Source: Acidisoma sp. PAMC 29798
GTDB lineage: Bacteria > Pseudomonadota > Alphaproteobacteria > Acetobacterales > Acetobacteraceae
Length of the DNA: 64,000 nt
Assembly: GCF_030252425.1 (NCBI RefSeq)
Contig: NZ_CP126994.1
Coordinates: 1,240,001 to 1,304,000 of the forward strand
Reading direction: 5' to 3'
In this document: positions 1 to 8,681 of the stretch, in pieces
Numbering within the stretch: the first letter of the stretch is position 1
Layout: each line of letters begins with the position of its first letter
Program-made: the position numbers and the translations under genes
The notes under the pieces: model-generated
What the model was told of the DNA's origin: nothing
Database searches by the model: none
What the model saw: the letters and a program-made list of their open reading frames with translations, nothing else

Positions 1-851
1 TCATCCAGCGGCAGATCGGTGAACAGGCGTAGGAAGCGGCCGACATCGGCATCCTCGGTATTGCGCCAGAACTGCCAATAGTCGAAGGGCGACAGGCGCT
101 CGGCCGTCAGCCACACGGCGCCTTTGGCGGTCTTGCCCATCTTGGCGCCGGAGGCGGTGGTGATCAGCGGCGCGGTCAGGCCGAAAACCTGCTTGGCATC
201 CGTCCGCCGCACCAGATCGACGCCCGAGACGATATTGCCCCACTGGTCCGATCCGCCCATCTGGAGATTGACGCCATGGCGACGATTCAATTCCCTGAAG
301 TCATAGCTTTGCAAAATCGAGTAGTTGAACTCCAGGAAGGTCAGCCCCTGTTCGCGGTCGAGGCGGGATTTGACGCTGTCGAAGGCCAGCATGCGGCTGA
401 TGCTGAAATGCGGCCCGACTTCGCGCAGAAGTTCGATATAGCCGAGTTTGTCCAGCCAATCGGCATTGTTGGCCATGATCGCATCCGAAGGGCCATCCCC
501 GAAGGTCAAAAAGGGCTCAATGTTGCGGCGGATGCCGGCGATGTTCTCGGCGATCTGTGCATCCGTCATCAACTGCCGCGCTTCTTCCCGGAAGGACGGG
601 TCGCCGATCTTGGCGGTGCCACCGCCGAGCAAGGCGATCGGCTGGTGGCCATGCTTCTGCAACAGCCGCAGCAGCATGATCTGCACCATATGGCCGACAT
701 GCAGGCTGTTGCCTGTGGGATCGAAGCCGATATAGCCACGCACCGCCCCAGCCGCGAGAGCCTCATCCATCGCCGCTTCGTCGGTGCATTGGAACACGAA
801 GCCGCGCGCCTTCGCCTCCGTCAGGAAACCACTTTTCGCCATCTCAGCCAT
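1..851 (-). CDS. tyrS: Tyrosyl-tRNA synthetase, 3' end cut off by window edge
   Basis: This class I aminoacyl-tRNA synthetase charges tRNA-Tyr in the cytoplasm. About 283 codons are visible and the frame stays open to base 1. The reverse-strand translation has the [14 protein letters not shown] segment (HIGH-type HVGH near residues 51-54), then [26 protein letters not shown] and the KMSKS-type loop KMGKT. The C-terminal S4 RNA-binding domain lies outside the window. The start is placed at 851 (MAEMAKSG); an in-frame ATG at 842 is also possible. It is divergent from anmK with 48 bases between the starts, a pairing seen in many proteobacteria. Identification is secure. Confidence 0.96.
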   Translation of the reverse strand, partial: MAEMAKSGFLTEAKARGFVFQCTDEAAMDEALAAGAVRGYIGFDPTGNSLHVGHMVQIMLLRLLQKHGHQPIALLGGGTAKIGDPSFREEARQLMTDAQIAENIAGIRRNIEPFLTFGDGPSDAIMANNADWLDKLGYIELLREVGPHFSISRMLAFDSVKSRLDREQGLTFLEFNYSILQSYDFRELNRRHGVNLQMGGSDQWGNIVSGVDLVRRTDAKQVFGLTAPLITTASGAKMGKTAKGAVWLTAERLSPFDYWQFWRNTEDADVGRFLRLFTDLPLD

Positions 852-899
852 CCAGGTCCATCTAAGGGTATAGGATGGCACGGGTAGGAGACTCGGGAA

Positions 900-1973
900 A
901 TGCTGCGTGTGATCGGGCTGATGAGCGGCACCTCCCTGGATGGGGTCGATGCCGCTTGGTTGGAGACGGATGGCGAGGTGCTGGGTCGCTTCGGGCCGAG
1001 CCTGACGCTGCCCTACGACCCCACCCTGCGGGCCGATCTGCGGCGAATTCTGGATCGGGCGCCTCTGCTCTCCGCCCATGATCCGGACTTGTTGGAGGTG
1101 ACGCTCCGGCTGACGGAGGCGCATGTCGAGGCGGTACGGCAGATCAGCGCGCCCGCCGACCTCATCGGCTTTCACGGGCAGACCATTCTGCATGATCCCG
1201 CCCACGGCCGTACTTGGCAGATCGGGGATGCCAAGGCGCTGTCGGACGCGACTGGCCTGCCGGTCGCCTATGCCTTTCGGGAGGCCGATGTCGCGGCCGG
1301 CGGGCAGGGCGCGCCGCTGGTGCCGCTGTTCCACGCTGCCCTGGCGCAGCACCTACCGAAGCCGCTCGCTGTGCTCAATATCGGTGGTGTCGCCAACCTC
1401 ACCTTCCTCGGGCGAGACGGCGCCATTGCCGCCTGCGATACCGGGCCGGGCAATGCGCTGCTCGATGACTGGGTCATGCGCCATACCGGCCAGGCCTTCG
1501 ATGCCGGCGGCGTGCTCGCCGCCTCGGGCACCGTTAATGAGGCGTTGATCGCGACCTGGCTGCGCCATCCTTATTTTGCGCGGCCTCTGCCGAAATCGCT
1601 CGATCGGCTCGATTTCCACGCGCTGCTCGACAGTTTGGTGGGGGTGGACGTCGCCGATGGCGCCGCAACACTCGCGGCCTTCACGGCCCGTGCCGTCGCC
1701 GCGTGTCCTCTGCCCGAGCCGCCGCGACGCTGGCTGGTCACAGGTGGCGGGCGGCATAACGCGGCCATCATGGCGGCCTTGCGCATGACACTGGGCGCTC
1801 CGGTCGAGCCGGTGGAGCAGGAAGGCTGGTCGGGCGACGCGCTGGAGGCGCAGTGTTTCGCCTTTCTGGCCGCGAGGGTCTTGCACAAGCTGCCTCTCAG
1901 CCTGCCCAGCACGACCGGCGTGCCCGCCCCGACACGCGGCGGGGCGATCTGGCCTGCGTCGGCCCTGGCATGA
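900..1973 (+). CDS. anmK: Anhydro-N-acetylmuramic acid kinase
   Basis: AnmK phosphorylates and hydrates 1,6-anhydro-N-acetylmuramic acid to MurNAc-6-phosphate during peptidoglycan recycling in the cytoplasm. The 357-residue protein opens with [15 protein letters not shown], the family's phosphate-binding signature. It continues with [17 protein letters not shown] and [12 protein letters not shown], which are family hallmarks, and a late VTGGGRHN motif. Length is normal. The ATG at 900 follows a GGAG ribosome-binding site at 886-889. No other recycling gene (murQ, nagZ, ampD) is adjacent. Confidence 0.95.
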   Translation: MLRVIGLMSGTSLDGVDAAWLETDGEVLGRFGPSLTLPYDPTLRADLRRILDRAPLLSAHDPDLLEVTLRLTEAHVEAVRQISAPADLIGFHGQTILHDPAHGRTWQIGDAKALSDATGLPVAYAFREADVAAGGQGAPLVPLFHAALAQHLPKPLAVLNIGGVANLTFLGRDGAIAACDTGPGNALLDDWVMRHTGQAFDAGGVLAASGTVNEALIATWLRHPYFARPLPKSLDRLDFHALLDSLVGVDVADGAATLAAFTARAVAACPLPEPPRRWLVTGGGRHNAAIMAALRMTLGAPVEPVEQEGWSGDALEAQCFAFLAARVLHKLPLSLPSTTGVPAPTRGGAIWPASALA

Positions 1974-2158
1974 CGCAGGCGCATAAGTGTTTGATGAAAA
2001 ACGTAATTCAGTCGCGCGGCGTATGAATACCATGTCGAAGGCGGGCGTTCTGCTGCAGCGCAGCACGCCGTATATCGCCGTCAACAGAACGCGGCGGCCT
2101 TTGAAACCTCGCTTCTCCGCTGGCGCCATGAGACGCCCAGCTTCCGACCGGAGATCGT
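1974..2158. other. Leader region of the repeat-protein gene, with a hairpin
   Basis: This 185-base gap between anmK and the repeat protein holds a hairpin at 2044-2069: ggcg and tgctgc pair with gcagca and cgcc around an agc loop, with a three-base bulge. It has no T tract, so it is not an obvious terminator. I find no convincing sigma-70 promoter pair, though a TTGATG lies at 1991. Short reading frames crossing here have no recognisable product. Confidence 0.4.
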
Positions 2159-2587
2159 ATGATGAAAAATTTTTTGATGGCGGCGGTTGCCGCGGTGACC
2201 TTGGGCATGACCGGCGCGGCCATGGCAAGCACCCCCATCCTGAACCACGCAACCTCTGGCGCGCTTGCTCGTAACGAGCAGGTTGCCCCGCAACAGCGTC
2301 CGGCTTACCTGGCCCGTAACGAGCATGGTCCGGCGAACCACAACTATGACTACCTCGCCCGGAACGACACCGTTCTGCCGAGCCAGCGCCCGGCGTACTT
2401 GGCCCGTAACGAGCAGGTTGCCCCGCAGCAGCGCCCGGCCTACCTCGCCCGTAACGAGCAGGTGGCCCCGCAGCAGCGCCCGGCCTACCTCGCCCGTAAC
2501 GAGCAGGTGGCCCCGCAACAGCGCCCGGCCTACCTCGCCCGTAACGAGCAGGTCGCCCCGCAACAGCGCCCGGCTTACCTCGCGTAA
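2159..2587 (+). CDS. Secreted protein made of seven 15-residue tandem repeats
   Basis: I do not recognise this 142-residue protein. Residues 1-23 are a clear Sec signal peptide (MMKNF, hydrophobic core, cleavage after AMA). A 12-residue linker is followed by seven contiguous 15-residue repeats (residues 36-140) and a final Leu-Ala. Repeats 1 and 4-7 are identical at protein level: LARNEQVAPQQRPAY. Repeats 2 and 3 diverge (LARNEHGPANHNYDY and LARNDTVLPSQRPAY). There is no cysteine, no membrane segment after the signal and no known domain. The mature chain is rich in Gln, Pro, Ala, Arg and Asn and is probably extended. It is monocistronic: a hairpin terminator follows 33 bases after the stop. 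The start could be either of two adjacent ATGs (2159 or 2162). A periplasmic, surface-associated or released peptide is possible; function is unknown. Confidence 0.8.
   Translation: MMKNFLMAAVAAVTLGMTGAAMASTPILNHATSGALARNEQVAPQQRPAYLARNEHGPANHNYDYLARNDTVLPSQRPAYLARNEQVAPQQRPAYLARNEQVAPQQRPAYLARNEQVAPQQRPAYLARNEQVAPQQRPAYLA
2264..2578 (+). repeat. Seven in-frame 45-bp tandem repeats
   Basis: Units lie at 2264-2308, 2309-2353, 2354-2398, 2399-2443, 2444-2488, 2489-2533 and 2534-2578. Units 4-7 differ only at synonymous positions (for example caa or cag for Gln, gtt, gtg or gtc for Val), which points to recent duplication with protein-level conservation. Units 2 and 3 are older and more diverged. 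Copy number is likely to vary between strains. Confidence 0.9.
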
Positions 2588-2619
2588 TCTGGGTTCCTCT
2601 CCAAGGGCGTGTCTCACGA

Positions 2620-2650
2620 AAGGCCGGTCGCAAGACCGGCCTTTTCTGTG
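2620..2650 (+). terminator. Rho-independent terminator after the repeat protein
   Basis: A perfect 10-bp stem (aaggccggtc pairing with gaccggcctt) closes on a GCAA tetraloop and runs into a T-rich tail (ttttctgtg). This isolates the repeat-protein transcript from the pirin gene. Confidence 0.88.
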
Positions 2651-2713
2651 TGTGGAATAGTCTTGGCGATGCCGCCCGCGCAGTGCGATGCTCGTGCGAC
2701 GGGAGAAACGTCA

Positions 2714-3412
2714 ATGATCGATCTGCGGCCCTATAAATCGCTGGGTGGCGGCAACCACGGGTGGCTGAACACGCGGCATCACTTTTCCTTCGCGGACTAC
2801 CGCGATGACGAGCGCCTCAACTGGGGCGCCTTGCGGGTGTGGAACGATGATGAGATCGCGGCGGGGGCGGGCTTTCCCGCCCACCCGCACGCGAATATGG
2901 AAATCATCACCTATGTCCGTCACGGCGCCATCACCCATGGCGACAACCTTGGCAATAAGGGCCGCACGAAAGCGGGGGATGTGCAGGTGATGAGCGCGGG
3001 CACCGGCATCCGGCACGCCGAATACAATCTCGAACCCGATCAGACAACGATCTTCCAAATCTGGATCATGCCCGATACGCGGGGCGGCGCGCCGGAATGG
3101 GGCACGAAGTCTTTCCCCAAGGAAGACCGCTCCGGCCGTTTCGTGGTGCTGGCGAGTGGGCAGGCGGCCGATTCGGACGCCCTGCGTATTCGCAGTGACG
3201 CGCGCGTCATTGGCGTCACGCTCAAGTCGGGCCAGACGGCGGATTATCCGCTCGCGGCGGGCCGGCATCTCTATCTCGTGCCTGCCACCGGCTTCGTCGA
3301 TATCAATGGTCAGCGTGCGGCGGCGCGCGATGGGGTCGCCGTGGCGGATGAAACGCTGCTGCGCTTCACCGCCATTGAGGATTCGGAAATCATCATGGTC
3401 GACGCCGCTTGA
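2714..3412 (+). CDS. Pirin family protein
   Basis: This 232-residue bicupin belongs to the pirin family (YhaK/YhhW-like). Members bind a metal and some oxidise quercetin; the role here is unknown. The N-terminal cupin carries the family pattern HHFSFADY, then FPAHPHANMEIITYV, HGDNLGNKG and an AGTGIRHAEYN segment, which supply the histidines and glutamate of the metal site. The ATG at 2714 follows GGGAGA at 2701-2706; an open frame extends upstream to 2609 but crosses the terminator. It is convergent with xylA, with a palindromic repeat pair between them. Confidence 0.88.
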   Translation: MIDLRPYKSLGGGNHGWLNTRHHFSFADYRDDERLNWGALRVWNDDEIAAGAGFPAHPHANMEIITYVRHGAITHGDNLGNKGRTKAGDVQVMSAGTGIRHAEYNLEPDQTTIFQIWIMPDTRGGAPEWGTKSFPKEDRSGRFVVLASGQAADSDALRIRSDARVIGVTLKSGQTADYPLAAGRHLYLVPATGFVDINGQRAAARDGVAVADETLLRFTAIEDSEIIMVDAA

Positions 3413-3420
3413 ACGTCGCA

Positions 3421-3496
3421 AGGCGGAAGGCGCTACGCTTTCCGCCCTACAGCGGCACGACGGCTCGTAGGGCGGATGAGCGCAGCGTTATCCGCC
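3421..3496. repeat. Inverted pair of 30-bp palindromic repeat (REP-like, locus 1)
   Basis: One unit (3421-3450) ends TCCGCCCTAC and the other (3467-3496) begins GTAGGGCGGA, facing away from each other across a 16-base spacer. Each unit folds as a hairpin. The pair separates the convergent pirin and xylA genes. It is the first of seven loci of this family in the window and could serve as a bidirectional 3'-end structure. Confidence 0.85.
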
Positions 3497-3504
3497 GCAC
3501 CCCC

Positions 3505-4827
3505 CTACAGATACCGGTTGACCAGGTTTTCCAAATACTCCTGCCGGCCGGAACGCGGGGACGGGTTGATGCCGTCGCGCGCCACCAAAGCTGCCAGATC
3601 GTCCAAGCTGCGCTCGCCCTTCAGAATCGCACGCCCCTCGGCGCTGTCCCAGCCCGCATAGCGATCCTTGATAATCCCCGGCAGCACACCGTCCTCGATC
3701 ATGTCCTCGGCCATCAGCAAGGCGCGGGCGCAGACATCCATGCCGCCGACATGGCCGATGAGCAGATCGTCCGGGTCCAGGGACTGGCGGCGGATCTTCG
3801 CATCGAAGTTGCAGCCGCCGGTCTTGAAGCCGCCCGCCTGGAAGAGATGGAAGAAGCCCAGCGCCATCGAGGTCGGGTCATTGGGGAACTGGTCCGTGTC
3901 CCAGCCCGATTGCCGGTCGCCGCGGTTCACGTCCAGCGAGCCGAAGATGCCGTAAGCCAGCGCCGTCGCGATTTCATGCTCGTAGGTGTGGCCCGAGAGC
4001 GTCGCGTGATTGTCCTCGATATTGACCTGAACCTCATTCTCAAGCCCGAAGCGCTTCAGGAAGCCGTAGACCGTCGCGACATCGAAATCATACTGGTGCT
4101 TGGTCGGCTCCTGCGGCTTGGGCTCGATCAGGATCGCGCCCTTGTAACCGATCTTGTGCTTGTGCTCGACGACCAAGGTCAGGAAGCGGCCGTATTGCTC
4201 GATCTCGCGGGCAAGGTCGGTATTGAGCAGCGTCTCGTAGCCCTCGCGGCCGCCCCACAGCACGTAGTTCTGGCCATTGAGCTTATGGGTGGTTTCCAGC
4301 GCATGCTTCACCTGCCCGGCGGCATAGATGAAGACCTCCGGGTCCGGGTTGGTCGCACCGCCGGCCATGAAGCGGCGGTTGGAGAATAGGTTCGCCGTGC
4401 CCCACAGCAGCCGCACCTTCTCGCTCGCCATCCGCTCGGCAAACAGATCGGCAATCACGTCCAGGTTGCGGTTGCTTTCGGCCAGGGTCGCGCCTTCCGG
4501 TGCCACGTCGCGGTCGTGGAAGCAGAAATAGGGCACGTCGAGGATGCGGAACATCTCGAACCCGACCTCGGCCTTGTGGCGCGCCATGGCCATTTCGTCG
4601 CTGCCATGCATCCAGGGGCGCAGGAAGGTCTCACCGCCGAAGGGGTCGCCGCCCGGCCAGGCGAGGGAATGCCAATAGGCGACCGCGAAACGCAGTTGCT
4701 CTTCCATGGTCTTGCCCAGAACCAAGCGGTCCTTGTCATACCAACGGAAGGCGAGCGGGTTCTTGCTGTCCCGGCCCTCGAAGCGGATGGGATCGGCCTG
4801 GGTAAAAAAGCGCGGCGTATCAGTCAT
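3505..4827 (-). CDS. xylA: Xylose isomerase
   Basis: XylA interconverts D-xylose and D-xylulose (and D-glucose and D-fructose) with two divalent metals in the cytoplasm. The 440-residue length fits the class II enzymes. The family's residues are visible: [10 protein letters not shown] (catalytic His and Asp), [13 protein letters not shown] (metal and substrate ligands), [17 protein letters not shown] and [17 protein letters not shown]. The gene stands alone: no xylulokinase or XylR flanks it, and it is about 27 kb from the carbohydrate transport locus. It is bounded on its 3' side by palindromic repeats. Confidence 0.96.
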   Translation of the reverse strand: MTDTPRFFTQADPIRFEGRDSKNPLAFRWYDKDRLVLGKTMEEQLRFAVAYWHSLAWPGGDPFGGETFLRPWMHGSDEMAMARHKAEVGFEMFRILDVPYFCFHDRDVAPEGATLAESNRNLDVIADLFAERMASEKVRLLWGTANLFSNRRFMAGGATNPDPEVFIYAAGQVKHALETTHKLNGQNYVLWGGREGYETLLNTDLAREIEQYGRFLTLVVEHKHKIGYKGAILIEPKPQEPTKHQYDFDVATVYGFLKRFGLENEVQVNIEDNHATLSGHTYEHEIATALAYGIFGSLDVNRGDRQSGWDTDQFPNDPTSMALGFFHLFQAGGFKTGGCNFDAKIRRQSLDPDDLLIGHVGGMDVCARALLMAEDMIEDGVLPGIIKDRYAGWDSAEGRAILKGERSLDDLAALVARDGINPSPRSGRQEYLENLVNRYL

Positions 4828-4860
4828 GGAAGTCCTTCCTGAGCGGGGCCTTGGGCGACC

Positions 4861-5739
4861 CTATTGTCCGGCAGTCTTCTTATCATCCCCGGCCTGACGC
4901 GCCGCCGCAACCACCGCCATGGCGCCCAGGCTGTTCGCCATATCGGTCGGGATCAGGATCGTCGTGCCGCGATCCTTGTTCATCTCGTAAATCAGGTTCA
5001 TCTGCCGCAATTGCAGTGCGACAGGGTCCTCGGCGTAAATCCGCGCCGCCTCCCTCACCTTGATGGCGATGCCGATTTCGGCGGAAGCCAGTGTTTCGCG
5101 CGCCTGCTTCTCCCGCTCGGCCTGGGCCTGCCGGCTCATCGCGTCCTGCAGCGAGTTGGGGATGGCGATATCCTTGATCTCCACCGACGTAATCTCCACG
5201 CCCCAGACGGCGGTCTTGTGGCTGATCGTTTCGCGCAATTCCTCATCCGCCGTCTTCCGATCCGACAATAACTGCGTCAGGTCGTGGCTGCCGATGGTCT
5301 CGCGCAGGCTCGTCTGCGCCACCCGCTCCACCGCCTGGCGGTAATATTCGATCTCGGTCGCGGCGCGCTTGGGGTCGACGACACGCCAGAACACGATGGC
5401 ATCCATGGCGATGGACACCGTGTCGCGCGTCAGCGCTTCCTCGGCGCGGATTTCCGTCGTGCGGATACGCAGATCGACCACGGTCGCGATCGTCTCCAGG
5501 AAGGGAATGAGGGTGAACAGCCCCGGTCCGCCGAGGCCGCGAAAGCGCCCGAGTCGCAGGATGATGGCGCGGTTCCATTGGTCGGTCATCTTCAGCCAGG
5601 ACGGCAGGGTGATGGCCGCTACCACCAGGATCACGGCGAGCACGATGCCGAATCCCGCCTCATGCGTGGCGTTCACCACCAGGGCGGCGATGACGAGGCA
5701 TAGGGCGGAGGCGGCATAGGCGATCGGCGGAGCGTTCAT
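4861..5739 (-). CDS. Slipin, SPFH/band 7 membrane protein
   Basis: This 292-residue protein is a stomatin/slipin. Two hydrophobic stretches (about residues 8-25 and 29-46) anchor it. The SPFH domain follows (QWNRAIILRLGRFRGLGGPGLFTLIPFLE, then DLRIRTTEIRAEEALTRDTV), then a helical segment rich in Ala, Glu and Arg (SRQAQAEREKQARETLASAEIG) and a C-terminal hydrophobic oligomerisation stretch. Slipins form membrane-associated oligomers and usually pair with an NfeD-type partner. No nfeD is adjacent here. Start at 5739 is the first ATG of the frame. Confidence 0.87.
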   Translation of the reverse strand: MNAPPIAYAASALCLVIAALVVNATHEAGFGIVLAVILVVAAITLPSWLKMTDQWNRAIILRLGRFRGLGGPGLFTLIPFLETIATVVDLRIRTTEIRAEEALTRDTVSIAMDAIVFWRVVDPKRAATEIEYYRQAVERVAQTSLRETIGSHDLTQLLSDRKTADEELRETISHKTAVWGVEITSVEIKDIAIPNSLQDAMSRQAQAEREKQARETLASAEIGIAIKVREAARIYAEDPVALQLRQMNLIYEMNKDRGTTILIPTDMANSLGAMAVVAAARQAGDDKKTAGQ

Positions 5740-5766
5740 GATCGGCTCTCTTCGTTGTGCCGCTCT

Positions 5767-6540
5767 TTATAGCGCGCCTTTGGCGGGGAAGCGGTCGGCG
5801 ATCGCCGCGCGCCAGGCGGGGGGCAGCAAGGCCGAAAGCCGCGCGGCAGCTGCAATCCAAACCGGGAAGGCGCTGCGTGTCGCCTTTCGGCGGATGGCGC
5901 GCAGCATGAGGGTGGCGGCGCGCTCGGCGCTCATGATGCCGGGCATGGGAAAGGTGTTGGTGTCGGTCATGGGGGAGGTGACGAAGCCGGGGCAGAGGCT
6001 GGTCATGACGATGCCACGGCGTCGGGCGGAGGGGGCGCTTCCCACCACCCAGGAATCGACCGCTGCCTTGGACGCACAATAGGCCGGCGCGCCGGGGCCG
6101 GGAATGAAGGCGGCGACCGATGCGACGACTGCGATATGGCCGCGAATGCCGGCTGTATCGGCGGTTTGCGCGGCCATGACGCTCATGGCCGGCAGCACCG
6201 TATTCAGCACACCGTCGAGGTTGGTCGCGAAGATCGCGCGGGTCTGCGCCTCACTCTCCCCCGACATCGCGGTGCCGGCGGAGATGCCGGCATTGGCGAT
6301 GACGAGGTCGAGCGGCCCCGCACGTTCGATCCAGGCCCGCATCTCTGCCGCGTCGGTCACCGTCACTGCATGCGGCAGGGCAGTCGCTCCTTTGGCGCGG
6401 CACGCGGCGGCGACGGCGTCGAGCCGCGCTGCGTCCCGGCCACCGAGATGCAGCGTCACCCCAGGCGCCGCAAGGGCGAGGGACAGGGCTTGGCCGATGC
6501 CGGAGGAGGCGCCGGTGATGAGGACATGTGCGAAGGTCAT
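5767..6540 (-). CDS. Short-chain dehydrogenase/reductase
   Basis: This 257-residue classical SDR uses NAD(P) to oxidise or reduce an unknown substrate. The Rossmann signature TGASSGIG is at the N-terminus (about residues 8-15), NAG is in VIANAGIS, and the catalytic Ser, Tyr and Lys lie in SVAAFIPGPGAPAYCASKAA. The start at 6540 (MTFAHVLITG) places the nucleotide-binding motif at the expected distance; the frame is open 33 bases further upstream. It is divergent from yicC with 62 bases between. Confidence 0.86.
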   Translation of the reverse strand: MTFAHVLITGASSGIGQALSLALAAPGVTLHLGGRDAARLDAVAAACRAKGATALPHAVTVTDAAEMRAWIERAGPLDLVIANAGISAGTAMSGESEAQTRAIFATNLDGVLNTVLPAMSVMAAQTADTAGIRGHIAVVASVAAFIPGPGAPAYCASKAAVDSWVVGSAPSARRRGIVMTSLCPGFVTSPMTDTNTFPMPGIMSAERAATLMLRAIRRKATRSAFPVWIAAAARLSALLPPAWRAAIADRFPAKGAL

Positions 6541-6602
6541 TGGGCTGATTAGCAAGCGGGCCGCATTTCCCAAACCGCGAATTCACAATACAAGGCCGGG
6601 CC

Positions 6603-7502
6603 ATGCAGAGCGCAAATCTTCTCGCATCGATGACTGGATTCGGCGGCGCTTCCGGCGATGCCGATGGCATTGCCTGGAGCTGGGAGATGCGCAGCGTCAA
6701 CGGCAAGGGTTTCGAGCCGCGTTTCCGCCTGCCCTCCGGCTGGGAAGGGCTGGAGCCAGAGTTGCGGCTGTTGCTGTCCAAGCGCCTGCGGCGCGGCAAT
6801 ATCAATGCGGTGCTGAGTGTGCGTGCCGAGGATCAGGCGGTGGCCGGGCCGGACCCGGAGGCGCTCGAACGCGTGCTGCGCCTGGCGACCGAATTGGCAA
6901 ACCGCATTCCCGGTGCGCCGCCGCCGAGGGCGGAGCTGCTGCTCGCGCTGCCAGGCGTGCTGCGCATGTCCGCCAATGCGGGCCCCCCGGCACCGACGAT
7001 CGCCCTGCGGACTACCGTGGCGGCGGGCTTCGAGCAGGCCCTCGCGGGGCTGGAGCGCGCGCGGCTTGAGGAAGGCGCGCGGCTCGCGGCCATGCTGCGC
7101 GGCCAGGTGACGGAGATCGCCGGTCTGCATGCTGAGGCCGTGGTCGCGGCGGAAGACCAGCCGCGTTTGCAACGGGACCGGATGATGGAGAGTGTGCGCG
7201 GCCTGATCGGGGAGGGCGCGTCTCTCCCTGAGGAGCGGATCGCGCAAGAAGTGGCACTCCTCGCCAGCCGGTCCGACGTGCGGGAAGAACTGGACCGGCT
7301 CGCCAGCCATATCGATGCCGCGCAGGTTCTGCTGACGGAAGGGGTGGTCGTTGGACGCCGCCTCGATTTCTTAACGCAGGAATTCAATCGGGAAGCGAAT
7401 ACGCTATGCAGCAAGTCAGCCTCGATCGTCCTGACGGGCATAGGACTGAGACTGCGGGCCGCAATCGAGCAGCTCCGCGAACAGGTGCAGAACGTCGAAT
7501 GA
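6603..7502 (+). CDS. yicC: YicC/YloC family endoribonuclease
   Basis: The 299-residue protein has the family's N-terminal signature (ASMTGFGGASG) followed by WEMRSVNGKGFEPRFRLP, and the conserved C-terminus with GRRLDFLTQEFNREANTLCSKS. YicC proteins have been reported to act as endoribonucleases affecting small-RNA turnover; that role is from family knowledge. It overlaps gmk by ATGA, so the two are translationally coupled, and yicC-gmk is a common bacterial pairing. Confidence 0.93.
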   Translation: MQSANLLASMTGFGGASGDADGIAWSWEMRSVNGKGFEPRFRLPSGWEGLEPELRLLLSKRLRRGNINAVLSVRAEDQAVAGPDPEALERVLRLATELANRIPGAPPPRAELLLALPGVLRMSANAGPPAPTIALRTTVAAGFEQALAGLERARLEEGARLAAMLRGQVTEIAGLHAEAVVAAEDQPRLQRDRMMESVRGLIGEGASLPEERIAQEVALLASRSDVREELDRLASHIDAAQVLLTEGVVVGRRLDFLTQEFNREANTLCSKSASIVLTGIGLRLRAAIEQLREQVQNVE

Positions 7503-8137
7503 GCGGCTCGGGACTTCAGCGTCGCGGCCTTTGCCTCGTCATCGCCGCGCCCTCCGGCACAGGCAAGAGCAGCCTGACGCGCGCGCTTTTGGCGGAGGAG
7601 CCGGGTCTGGCGCTGTCGATCAGCGCCACCACCCGCACGCCTCGACCGGGCGAGATCGACGGCAAGCACTATCTGTTCCGCAATACGGCGGAGTTCGAGG
7701 CGCTGCGCGACTCCGGTGGCTTGCTGGAATGGGCGCATGTCTTTGGCCGCGAAACGCTCTACGGCACGCCGCGCGCGCCGGTCGAAGCGGCGCTGGCAGC
7801 CGGCCAGGACATGATCTTCACCATTGACTGGCAGGGCTACCGGCAGATGCGGGATGCCTTGCCGCAAGATGTCGTGGGCGTGTTTCTGTTGCCGCCTTCA
7901 ATGCCCGCGCTCGCCGTGCGGCTTCAGCTCCGTGGTCAGGACTCGCCTGAGGAAATCGCCCGCCGCATGGCCGTCGCGCAAAGCGAGTTGGAGCATTACA
8001 CGGAGTTCGACTATGCGCTCATCAATGAGGATTTTGATGAGGCAGTGAAGGACGTCCGCGCCATATTGCGCGCCGCACGGCTCGCGACCTTCCGCCAGAC
8101 CGGCCTGCACGCCTTTACGCGCATGGCCGCCGTATGA
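7499..8137 (+). CDS. gmk: Guanylate kinase
   Basis: Gmk phosphorylates GMP to GDP with ATP. The 212-residue protein has the P-loop APSGTGKSS, the GMP-binding segment ISATTRTPRPGEIDGKHYLF, the GLLEWAHVFGRETLYGTP motif and FTIDWQGYRQM. The ATG at 7499 overlaps the yicC stop. The frame is open further upstream to 7406, but that stretch codes for YicC. The stop overlaps the downstream lipoprotein start. Confidence 0.96.
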   Translation: MSGSGLQRRGLCLVIAAPSGTGKSSLTRALLAEEPGLALSISATTRTPRPGEIDGKHYLFRNTAEFEALRDSGGLLEWAHVFGRETLYGTPRAPVEAALAAGQDMIFTIDWQGYRQMRDALPQDVVGVFLLPPSMPALAVRLQLRGQDSPEEIARRMAVAQSELEHYTEFDYALINEDFDEAVKDVRAILRAARLATFRQTGLHAFTRMAAV

Positions 8138-8565
8138 GGCGTCTTCTCCTCGCCGCGCTGCCGCTGCTGGTCGCCGGCTGCACGATCCCCGGCCAGGGGT
8201 TGGTCGGTCCCGCGCCCCAACGGCCATCGCAGGCGACTGCCCAGGACATCGCGGCACAGGCCGATCGCGTGCCGCTGGTGACCATCGGCGCCACTGCGGG
8301 ACCCGATGAATACCAGTCGGCTCTCGCCCAGGCGGTGCGGCAAGCCCAGGCTCTCAAGCCGGATGTGATGTTCGACGTTCTGTCGGCCGTGCCGAGGAAG
8401 GGGACGCCGACCAAGCAGACTTTGGCGGCCAAGGCTCTGACGCCGGATGCGACCGAGGTTGCTCAGGCGATCATGGGTGACGGCGTGCCGGTGGAGCGCA
8501 TCACCCTCGGCGCCGTCATCGTGCCGGGCATTCCGGGCGATGAGGTACGGGTCTACGTGCGGTAG
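8134..8565 (+). CDS. Putative lipoprotein
   Basis: This 143-residue protein begins with a lipoprotein signal peptide (MRRLLLAALPLLVAGC) with the lipobox LVAGC and cysteine 16, so the mature form should be lipid-anchored in the envelope. The body is short and contains no domain I recognise; a C-terminal stretch (GVPVERITLGAVIVPGIPGDEVRVYVR) resembles the last strand of OmpA-type folds, but the match is weak. The ATG overlaps the gmk stop by four bases, so expression is coupled to yicC-gmk. Confidence 0.75.
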   Translation: MRRLLLAALPLLVAGCTIPGQGLVGPAPQRPSQATAQDIAAQADRVPLVTIGATAGPDEYQSALAQAVRQAQALKPDVMFDVLSAVPRKGTPTKQTLAAKALTPDATEVAQAIMGDGVPVERITLGAVIVPGIPGDEVRVYVR

Positions 8566-8585
8566 GACCGCGCGTCCCCACCTAC

Positions 8586-8667
8586 CGTCATCCCCGGACT
8601 TGATCCGGGGACCCATCTTCCTTGGTGGAGGCGCCCATGGATCCGCGCATCAAGTGCGCGGATGACG
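8586..8667. repeat. Palindromic intergenic repeat, second family (locus A)
   Basis: Two arms face each other. The left arm (8586-8616) carries ccccggacttgatccgggg and the right arm (8635-8667) carries atccgcgcatcaagtgcgc followed by ggatgacg. The right arm is approximately the reverse complement of the left, and each forms its own hairpin. It lies between the convergent lipoprotein and methyltransferase genes. A related element is at 24089-24190. Confidence 0.8.
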
Positions 8668-8681
8668 AGAGTGGCACGTCC

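Noticed and set aside
276-887. 203-codon plus-strand open frame over tyrS
   Set aside because: It is a shadow of tyrS, whose motifs are clear on the minus strand.
2264-2578. CRISPR-like array of regularly spaced identical units
   Set aside because: Units are contiguous with no spacers, are a multiple of three, and code in frame for a signal-peptide-bearing protein.
1353-2714. 453-codon open frame on the minus strand across anmK and the repeat gene
   Set aside because: It is antisense to anmK and to the repeats, has no recognisable domain and no ribosome-binding site; GC-rich antisense frames are common here.
3421-3496. Rho-independent terminator between pirin and xylA
   Set aside because: The hairpins lack a T tract on either strand; they are better described as palindromic repeats.
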